Below, piece after piece: positions 5,599 through 10,263 of a stretch of 10,263 bases of DNA. The notes under the pieces are model-generated. The model was not told the origin of the DNA. It ran no database searches and saw only the letters and a program-made list of their open reading frames with translations. This stretch comes from Nitrospirota bacterium. GTDB taxonomy: Bacteria; Nitrospirota; 9FT-COMBO-42-15; HDB-SIOI813. Each line of letters starts with the position of its first letter. Position 1 is the first letter of the stretch. The stretch is taken from contig JACRGZ010000079.1 of NCBI GenBank assembly GCA_016234155.1, positions 1 through 10,263 of the forward strand. The letters are read 5' to 3'. The position numbers were made by a program, and so were the translations under genes.

Positions 5599-7785
5599 AT
5601 GCACCAGGCAATACATCAGAGACATCGTTCCACCCTTCATAACCCTCCCCCCTTGTGGGGGAGGGGAGGGTGGGGGATAATAAGCAGGGGAATAATAAGC
5701 AGGGGGGTAATAAGCATAATAATCTTCTTCCTATTTACCTTTTTATTACTAACCTCCTCTGCCCACGCCGGACAGGCCGTCCTTACATGGGACCCACCGA
5801 CCACTAACACAGATGGTACACCATTAACAGACCTGGCTGGTTATAAAATCTATTACGGAATGTCATCAGGAGGCTATGGCACAAGTATTGATACCGGTAA
5901 TGTTACCACTTACACAATATCTGGTCTGACTGAAAAGGTGACATATTATTTCGCCGCCACAACCTACAACACCTACGGCAATGAAAGCAACAACTCCAAC
6001 GAGGTCTACAAGACAATACCAGACGCTACTCCCCCTGTAATCTCCAGTGTCACAGTCAGTAGCATCTCCAGCAATAGTGCGGTCATAACATGGACAACAG
6101 ATGAAACCTCCACATCACAGGCAGAGTATGGCACAACTACATCCTATGGCTTTTCAACGACTGTGGATAGCACAATGGTAACCTCACATGGTGTCACTTT
6201 AAGCGGGCTTTCAGCGTGGACAACCTATCACTTCAGGGTAAAGAGCCAGGATGCAGCAGGAAATCTTGCCACATCCGGTGACTACACATTTACTACCCTT
6301 GCCCCGCCGGATACCACACCGCCCACCGGTACCATTTCCATTAACGGCGTGGCTTCCTATACTACTTCCGCTGCTGTAACACTTACCCTTTCCTGTAGTG
6401 ACTCAGGTTCCGGTTGCAGCCAGATGAGACTCTCCAATGACGGAACAACATGGAATGTCTGGGAAAGCTATACTGTCAGCAAGTTATGGACATTATCCAG
6501 CAGTGACGGAGTAAAGACGGCTTATGTCCAATATAGAGATACTACAGGCAATACGTCGCAGAGCTATACAGATACAATAACCCTGGATACAAAAACCCCA
6601 GTAATATCAGGAATAGTGGCGGGCAGTATAACCGCTGGTGAGACAACTATTACATGGACAACTGATGAGGCATCTTCATCCCATGTCGAGTATGGAACGA
6701 GTGCAGACTATGGAGGCTTCAGCAATCTGGATAGCAGCCCTGTAACATCTCATACAGTGACACTTTCCGGATTAACTCCAAATACAGTCTACTATTTCCG
6801 TGTCCTTTCAAATGACCAGGCCGGCAATCAGGGTACATCAGTGGGATATAACTTCACTACCCAGAAGGTAGCACAGCCAGATACACCGGCTGTCATTCAG
6901 GATCTTACTGTACGGGTTGGGGCAAGCCGCAGAAATTCCTTAATCCTCGATTGGACGGCGACAGGTGCAGATGGGGTTGAAGGGACGGCATCAGCCTATG
7001 ACCTGAGGATGTCTACTCAGAAGATTATAGAGGATGGGATTACCCCGGCCCAGGGTGAGATCAATTTCTCTACGGCTGTTAAGATTAATGGGATGACTGC
7101 CCCTAATGTGGCCGGCACCCGAGAGTCTGTACAGGCAGGTCAGCTTGAGACAAATAGCGTATACTCCTTTGCAATTAAGGCGATCGATGATAAAGGTAAC
7201 CGCTCCGCCATCTCGAACGTAGTAAATGCTGATAACATCCCACCACTGCCAGTTACAGCAGTTCGTCAGGGATATACAATGATATCATTACCCCTTGTTC
7301 CTATTACTTTGGATGTCCAGACATTATTGGGCGGAATCGTGGGAACTCCAGTAGAACTGTACTGGTGGGGCTCCAACGGCCTTGGTGATGATAATGGTGC
7401 GTTTGTCGCAGATACTAATATAGTCCCTGGTTACGGCTACTTCCTTAAGTCTGATATTGAAAACGCCGTCCTTAACGTCACAGGAACTGTAATTACTGAT
7501 GCAAGCAGGGCAATTCCACTCCAACCTGGCTGGAACATGATAGGAAATCCTTACCCCCTAGAAGTCGTATTACGAAATACTTATGTCCGGAAAATAGACA
7601 CAGGGGAATTAAAGAGTTATGAAGACGCTGTAATAACCGGCTGGACCGGTAATGCCGCATACAATTTCAATGGAAGCACATACGACTTTGAGCTGTACAC
7701 CAATGCAATACTAAAACTATGGCAGGGATACTGGATCGCAGTATTACAAGGAGGCCAATACGAACTGATTATCTATAAACCATAA
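5599..7785 (+). CDS. Multi-domain fibronectin type III surface protein
   Basis: Exported protein of 728 residues. ATG 5599 follows GGAGG (5590-5594) at 4 bases; an in-frame TTG at 5575 is less likely. The hydrophobic segment 38-51 ends in SSAHA, with probable signal cleavage after residue 57. It follows an unusual repeat-coded N-terminus of about 37 residues (NPPPLWGRGG, then IISRG twice). Modules in order: Fn3 (58-141), Fn3-like (142-234), Ig-like with a CSDSGSGC pair (238-331), Fn3-like (333-424), Fn3 (427-545). A C-terminal region (546-728) carries repeated GYTMISLPL / GWNMIGNPYP and GYGYFLKS / GYWIAVLQG motifs common at the ends of large bacterial surface proteins. No PEP-CTERM tail is present. 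Likely role is adhesion or scaffold at the cell surface; no enzyme motif is seen. First gene behind the riboswitch. Confidence 0.85.
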   Translation: MHQAIHQRHRSTLHNPPPLWGRGGWGIISRGIISRGVISIIIFFLFTFLLLTSSAHAGQAVLTWDPPTTNTDGTPLTDLAGYKIYYGMSSGGYGTSIDTGNVTTYTISGLTEKVTYYFAATTYNTYGNESNNSNEVYKTIPDATPPVISSVTVSSISSNSAVITWTTDETSTSQAEYGTTTSYGFSTTVDSTMVTSHGVTLSGLSAWTTYHFRVKSQDAAGNLATSGDYTFTTLAPPDTTPPTGTISINGVASYTTSAAVTLTLSCSDSGSGCSQMRLSNDGTTWNVWESYTVSKLWTLSSSDGVKTAYVQYRDTTGNTSQSYTDTITLDTKTPVISGIVAGSITAGETTITWTTDEASSSHVEYGTSADYGGFSNLDSSPVTSHTVTLSGLTPNTVYYFRVLSNDQAGNQGTSVGYNFTTQKVAQPDTPAVIQDLTVRVGASRRNSLILDWTATGADGVEGTASAYDLRMSTQKIIEDGITPAQGEINFSTAVKINGMTAPNVAGTRESVQAGQLETNSVYSFAIKAIDDKGNRSAISNVVNADNIPPLPVTAVRQGYTMISLPLVPITLDVQTLLGGIVGTPVELYWWGSNGLGDDNGAFVADTNIVPGYGYFLKSDIENAVLNVTGTVITDASRAIPLQPGWNMIGNPYPLEVVLRNTYVRKIDTGELKSYEDAVITGWTGNAAYNFNGSTYDFELYTNAILKLWQGYWIAVLQGGQYELIIYKP
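5641..5720. repeat. C/G-rich palindrome plus 15-bp tandem repeat in the Fn3 gene start
   Basis: A CTCCCCC / GGGGGAG hairpin around TTGT (5645-5663) and a trailing GGGAGGGTGGGGG run resemble dispersed intergenic repeats. It passes straight into a 15-bp tandem unit, GATAATAAGCAGGGG (5676-5690), repeated at 5691-5705 and partly at 5706-5720. All units stay in frame and code the residues before the signal peptide core. Confidence 0.65.
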
Positions 7786-7787
7786 CG

Positions 7788-7822
7788 TGTCATTGCGAGA
7801 CCCAAAGGGTCAAAGCAATCTC
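7788..7822. repeat. GTCATTGCGAG-type dispersed repeat
   Basis: GTCATTGCGAG (7789-7799) and AAAGCAATCTC (7812-7822) flank the small hairpin GACCC-AAA-GGGTC (7799-7811). GTCATTGCGAG...GCAATCTC units are a familiar dispersed repeat in several deltaproteobacterial and Nitrospirota-like genomes (recognised by eye). It starts three bases after the Fn3 stop codon. Confidence 0.7.
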
Positions 7823-7833
7823 CTCCTCCCTCT

Positions 7834-7890
7834 AAAATCCCCCCCTTTCATAAAGGGGGGATAGGGGGGATTAAGGGTGGGGGTGAGATA
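7834..7890. repeat. CCCCCCTTT/AAAGGGGGG palindromic repeat
   Basis: A perfect 9-bp stem CCCCCCTTT (7840-7848) with AAAGGGGGG (7852-7860) around CAT is followed by GGGGGATTAAGGGTGGGGG. This is a common intergenic repeat (when translated, PPLIKGG-like peptides). It lacks a T-tract, so it is not scored as a terminator and need not split the operon. Confidence 0.7.
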
Positions 7891-7914
7891 TAACAAATGG
7901 AGGCAGGTACAACA

Positions 7915-8805
7915 ATGTATAAGATATTCAGCATAATTATCCTGACCACAATACTCATAGTAACCGGTGCTGTAACATCCATGGCAGCCTGGCAACTCAC
8001 CCTCGATGTCTCCACGCCGGACCCAAACTCCGACACCGGCACAGCCACAAACAAACTTACTATAGGAAGTGACGAGACAGCCACAGACGCGTATGACAAT
8101 AAGTTTGACACCATTGCCATGTTAGATGGCCCAATACATGCCTATTTTCCACATCCGGAATATCTATCGGAGCGACAGAATCTCTGGAGAGACTTCCGCT
8201 CAGAATCACTCCCCAGGGAATGGAAAATCGAGATACAGTCATCTGTAAATAACACTATAAGTCTCAGTTGGAATATTGATGCCCCTGCTAATCTTAATTT
8301 CACCCTTATAGACACAGACAGCAATCAAGAAACTCCTATGATGTCTTCAAACACCTACTCCTACAGTAACCCCACCAGTATACCGAAAAAGTTTTTGCTA
8401 AGAGTGGCAGAAAATACGACTACGGACACCTCTGGCAATGGCAACAATAGCAGTGGCGCCAGTAGTAGCAGTGAGGGTAGTAGTGGAGGTAGCAGAGGCG
8501 GGGGTGGAGGATGCGGTTACATCAAAAATGAAAGAACAGGCAGCAGATCTTCAGGAGAGGGCGCCTCAGAGACTTTAAACATGATAATTCTCTTTACCCC
8601 GTTGATCTGGTTGTCAATTAAACGGATTGTTTTTTCAGAATCCATAGTATATGTTAGAAAAGGCGGAAAGGAAATATTCCAGCGAGTGCATGAAGAAAAA
8701 CATAATCCATGGCCTCATATACCTCTTTCTTTTGACCCTGACAATATTAACACTGAACGGCTGCGGGGATGGTGGAGGAGTAAATATAACCGGCGCAGAT
8801 ACTAG
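7915..8805 (+). CDS. Exported protein with Gly-rich/Cys/hydrophobic C-terminal tail; 3' end probably frameshifted
   Basis: Unrecognised exported protein of 296 residues as read. ATG 7915 gives a clean signal peptide (MYKIFSIIILTTILIV, cleavage near A24-A25) behind GGAGG at 7899-7903; an ATG at 7897 is the alternative. The mature part (26-160) has a compact beta-rich look with GPIHAYFPHPEYL and SLPREWKIEIQSS. A Ser/Gly/Asn linker (about 170-199) follows, then GGGGGCGYI with a single Cys (C200), a hydrophobic stretch NMIILFTPLIWLSI (about 222-235) and KR. This order resembles C-terminal sorting signals of surface proteins. The remaining 59 residues are charged and overlap the next gene by 116 bases. 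Removing one T from the T6 run at 8630-8635 would end the protein at TAG 8645-8647, just after the hydrophobic segment, so a frameshift is likely. Confidence 0.7.
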   Translation: MYKIFSIIILTTILIVTGAVTSMAAWQLTLDVSTPDPNSDTGTATNKLTIGSDETATDAYDNKFDTIAMLDGPIHAYFPHPEYLSERQNLWRDFRSESLPREWKIEIQSSVNNTISLSWNIDAPANLNFTLIDTDSNQETPMMSSNTYSYSNPTSIPKKFLLRVAENTTTDTSGNGNNSSGASSSSEGSSGGSRGGGGGCGYIKNERTGSRSSGEGASETLNMIILFTPLIWLSIKRIVFSESIVYVRKGGKEIFQRVHEEKHNPWPHIPLSFDPDNINTERLRGWWRSKYNRRRY

Positions 8806-9064
8806 CGCCAACTCTGCAACCCTTCTCTGGGACCCGCCTACGACCAACACAGACGGAACCGAATTAACCGACCTCACAGGATATAAGGTCTATTACGGCA
8901 CAGAATCCGGCAACTATACTGCATCAACAGATGTGGGTAATGTTACAACCTACACAGTCTCTGACCTCCCGCCGCAAACCTATTACTTAGCTGTCACCGC
9001 CTATGACGTATATGGAAACGAAAGCGATTATTCAAACGAGGTATCAAAGACAATATCACCATAA
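8690..9064 (+). CDS. Small Fn3-domain lipoprotein
   Basis: Lipoprotein of 124 residues. From ATG 8690: Lys-Lys, hydrophobic core HGLIYLFLLTLTILT, then lipobox LNGC with C25 as the lipidated residue, and a Gly-rich spacer (GDGGG). One Fn3 domain fills residues about 38-124 (WDPPTTNTDGTELTDL...GYKVYYG...YGNESDYSNEV). The domain is roughly two-thirds identical by eye to the first Fn3 domain of the large protein at 5599, so they are paralogues. An in-frame ATG at 8651 would add 13 charged residues before the signal peptide, which is less plausible; the ribosome site is weak (GCGAG). It follows the other two exported proteins and probably shares their operon. It would sit as a membrane-tethered Fn3 unit. 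Confidence 0.82.
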   Translation: MKKNIIHGLIYLFLLTLTILTLNGCGDGGGVNITGADTSANSATLLWDPPTTNTDGTELTDLTGYKVYYGTESGNYTASTDVGNVTTYTVSDLPPQTYYLAVTAYDVYGNESDYSNEVSKTISP

Positions 9065-9077
9065 TCGTAGTCGCTAA

Positions 9078-9116
9078 TGCACTATGTCCTGTGCAAAAGC
9101 ACCACAAAAGGTGTGC
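9078..9116. promoter_or_regulatory. Two GCAC...GTGC dyads, possible activator sites
   Basis: TGCAC (9078-9082) / GTGCA (9091-9095) and GCAC (9099-9102) / GTGC (9113-9116) are two dyads whose left edges are about 20 bp apart, near two helical turns. They lie 120-160 bp upstream of the predicted start of the sigma-54-like site at 9212. The short arms make chance a real alternative. Confidence 0.3.
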
Positions 9117-9211
9117 ATTCTTCTTCGTATCGGCCTGGCATGATATAGAAAAAAGGGATAAAAAGAGCTGATAAATCAGGAGGGTGTGATATCTGTTAAT
9201 CGTCTCTATAG

Positions 9212-9228
9212 TTGGCCTTACCTTTGCA
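9212..9228 (+). promoter_or_regulatory. Candidate sigma-54 promoter without an adjacent gene
   Basis: TTGGCCTTACCTTTGCA has GG and GC ten bases apart and full TTGGC and TTGCA boxes, close to the prsK candidate on the other strand. The predicted start is near 9239. The next gene on this strand is ssb, 239 bp on, past a tandem repeat and a MITE, so the promoter may be a relic or drive an untranslated RNA. In the remainder of 9065-9305 I see nothing else. Confidence 0.38.
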
Positions 9229-9267
9229 TCTCTATCTATCAGGAGCAGGGAATGAGCGAATGAGTTT

Positions 9268-9305
9268 ACCCATCTACTCATCTACCCATTCACTCATTCA
9301 CTCAG
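9268..9305. repeat. 8-bp tandem repeat (about 4.7 copies)
   Basis: ACCCATCT, ACTCATCT, ACCCATTC, ACTCATTC and a partial ACTCAG follow head to tail, each differing by C/T changes. The repeat abuts the target duplication of MITE copy 2. A GAATGAGT motif just upstream (about 9258-9265) can pair with ACTCATTC. Confidence 0.7.
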
Positions 9306-9307
9306 TT

Positions 9308-9437
9308 GAGGCTCTTGCAAAAGTCTATGTCATCCCCGAAATCTTCTATCGGGGATATGATTTTCTGTAATAAAACACTATATTCCCGCTTAAACCATGC
9401 GGAAATGACAACATTTTTATACTTTTGCAAGAGCCTC
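9308..9437. mobile_element. MITE copy 2 (130 bp), inverted relative to copy 1
   Basis: Perfect 17-bp terminal inverted repeats, GAGGCTCTTGCAAAAGT (9308-9324) and ACTTTTGCAAGAGCCTC (9421-9437), are flanked by the direct repeat AGTT (9304-9307, 9438-9441). The interior is the reverse complement of copy 1 at about 90 per cent identity by eye, with the same two internal hairpins; the one bearing ATTCCCGC is less perfect here. It ends 40 bp before the ssb start and so lies in the ssb upstream region. Confidence 0.88.
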
Positions 9438-9477
9438 AGTTGTGTGTTAATAACCAGACAAGGAAAGGAGATGACCA

Positions 9478-9903
9478 ATGTACCAGAAACTGATTATTGT
9501 TGGAAACCTCGGGGGAGGTCCTGAGCTACGTTATACCCCTTCAGGACAGGCGGTAACAAATTTCAGTGTAGCCACCAGTGAGACATGGACGGATGCCACC
9601 GGCCAGAGACAGGAGCGTACGGTCTGGTGGCGTATCTCGGTCTTCGGGAAACAGGCGGAAATATGTAATACCTACCTCCAGAAGGGAAGGCGGGTACTTG
9701 TGGAGGGAAGGCTGAATTCTGACCCCGAGACTGGCGCCCCCCGCCTCTGGAAAGGACAGGATGGAACGATCCGTTCCTCCTTCGATGTTACCGCCGTAAA
9801 TGTCCGCTTTATGGGCGGCCGCAATGACGGTAATGGATCCCCTGCCCGGACAGATTCTCCAAAAGAAGAATTACCTGCAGAAGTGGAAGAGATGCCCTTT
9901 TAG
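9478..9903 (+). CDS. ssb: Single-stranded DNA-binding protein
   Basis: SSB of 141 residues, shorter than the 178 of E. coli. It binds single-stranded DNA during replication, repair and recombination. The OB-fold region (1-112) carries YQKLIIVGNLGGGPELRYTP, VTNFSVATSETW, TVWWRISVFGKQAE, YLQKGRRVLVEGRL and SSFDVTAVNVRFMG, all typical. A short polar linker leads to the acidic tip EEVEEMPF-like (EVEEMPF), the partner-binding tail ending in Pro-Phe. The ribosome site AAGGAG (9465-9470) is 7 bases from ATG 9478. It is separated from the exported-protein operon by a repeat-rich spacer and is probably transcribed independently, perhaps with the downstream gene. Confidence 0.96.
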   Translation: MYQKLIIVGNLGGGPELRYTPSGQAVTNFSVATSETWTDATGQRQERTVWWRISVFGKQAEICNTYLQKGRRVLVEGRLNSDPETGAPRLWKGQDGTIRSSFDVTAVNVRFMGGRNDGNGSPARTDSPKEELPAEVEEMPF

Positions 9904-9993
9904 AAGGATTCCATTTATATCCATCCTGGGAAGCTCTGAAAAAATTCCGCTTGCTGCGTTGCTCTATTTTTTCACAACTTCTGAGAGATTCTC

Positions 9994-10263
9994 ATGCATA
10001 GGCCTCTTATCCCGTTTGTAGCCGCATATATATATGGCATCGTTGCTGCGGAGTTGTTCAGATATTTTCCGGTTACGGTCTCTTTCGTTTCTCTGCTCCT
10101 TCTTGCGACAGTGGTTTATTTTTGTATTGCAATAACTGGTAGAAGCCGCATGACTCCCCCTCCCCCCCCGATAAATACTTCGGGGGCAAGCTTTAATCCC
10201 CTCCCACCAGGGGAGGGGAGATCGAGAGGGATACAAGGGGGGATGGTGATCATAGTCATCGCA
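9994..10263 (+). CDS. comEC: Probable ComEC/Rec2-type membrane protein, 5' part only
   Basis: An open frame of 90 codons runs from ATG 9994 off the window end without a stop; GAGAG (9983-9987) is a weak ribosome site. It begins MHRPLIPFVAAYIYGIVAAE, followed by a second hydrophobic segment (VSFVSLLLLATVVYFCIAI, residues about 29-47) and a third starting at MVIIVIA (84). The RPLIP...GI start with closely spaced membrane segments is what the N-terminus of ComEC/Rec2 DNA-uptake channel proteins looks like; the channel and nuclease domains would lie beyond the window. Residues 54-84 (rich in Pro, then GEGRSRGIQGG) are coded by palindromic repeats. It could be another polytopic membrane protein. 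It starts 90 bp after ssb. Confidence 0.5.
   Translation, partial: MHRPLIPFVAAYIYGIVAAELFRYFPVTVSFVSLLLLATVVYFCIAITGRSRMTPPPPPINTSGASFNPLPPGEGRSRGIQGGMVIIVIA
10155..10246. repeat. C/G-rich palindromic repeats inside the probable comEC
   Basis: Two hairpins follow one another: CCCCCG / CGGGGG around ATAAATACTT (about 10165-10186) and CCCCTCCC / GGGGAGGGG around ACCA (about 10198-10218), then a GGGGGG run. They resemble the intergenic repeat types at 5641 and 7834. They are in frame and code the loop between the second and third membrane segments. Confidence 0.6.

Noticed and set aside
7840..7860. Hairpin after the Fn3 gene as an intrinsic terminator
   Set aside because: No T-tract follows, only G/A-rich sequence; it matches a dispersed repeat better.
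284..9094. ATGTCCTGTGC occurring at about 284-294 and 9084-9094
   Set aside because: The first lies inside codons of the barrel gene and is not part of a dyad; an 11-base match shared by chance is acceptable over 10 kb.
9268..9305. Tandem units as a possible CRISPR or iteron array
   Set aside because: Units are 8 bp with no spacers, and there is no nearby replication initiator or Cas gene.
9306..9524. Plus-strand 72-codon open frame starting MRLLQKS
   Set aside because: It is the MITE read-through, the same peptide that copy 1 adds to the barrel gene, and it runs out of frame into ssb.
9964..10236. Minus-strand 90-codon open frame
   Set aside because: Its composition is low-complexity from repeats, while the opposite strand codes membrane segments resembling ComEC.

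Overview
The window looks like a chromosomal segment of a Gram-negative, sigma-54-using bacterium of medium GC. A Desulfobacterota/Geobacter-like or Nitrospirota-like host is my best guess. It rests on the PrsK/PrsR pair, a GEMM-I-type riboswitch, fibronectin-III surface proteins and a load of short palindromic repeats; nothing here fixes the taxonomy.

Left half, minus strand (5100 down to 242): three genes in one direction. They are a membrane-bound PrsK-type histidine kinase, a PrsR-type sigma-54 activator overlapping it by ATGA, and an outer-membrane beta-barrel protein of the kind linked to PEP-CTERM/exopolysaccharide loci. A 130-bp MITE has inserted immediately before the barrel gene and now supplies its 5' end. 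Two more palindromic repeats lie at 31-146.

Centre (5101-5598): a roughly 500-bp divergent control region. It holds sigma-54 (-24/-12) candidates facing both ways, a near-perfect 32-bp palindrome between them, a possible sigma-70 promoter, and a cyclic-dinucleotide (GEMM-I) riboswitch followed by a strong intrinsic terminator. The riboswitch has A where the Vibrio cholerae Vc2 aptamer has G20, the change associated with 3',3'-cGAMP-sensing GEMM-Ib members.

Right half, plus strand (5599-9064): three exported proteins in a row, probably one operon behind the riboswitch. They are a multi-Fn3 surface protein, a protein with a Gly-rich/Cys/hydrophobic/basic tail that may be an anchoring signal (its 3' end looks frameshifted), and a small Fn3 lipoprotein whose domain is a paralogue of the first Fn3 domain of the large protein. 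After a repeat-rich spacer with a second MITE copy come ssb (single-strand DNA-binding protein) and the 5' end of a probable comEC running off the window.

Working model (inference): PrsK senses an envelope signal and activates PrsR. PrsR with sigma-54 drives its own operon and the Fn3 surface operon from the shared palindrome, while a cyclic dinucleotide gates transcription into the Fn3 operon through the riboswitch. This would couple two-component and second-messenger control of cell-surface proteins.
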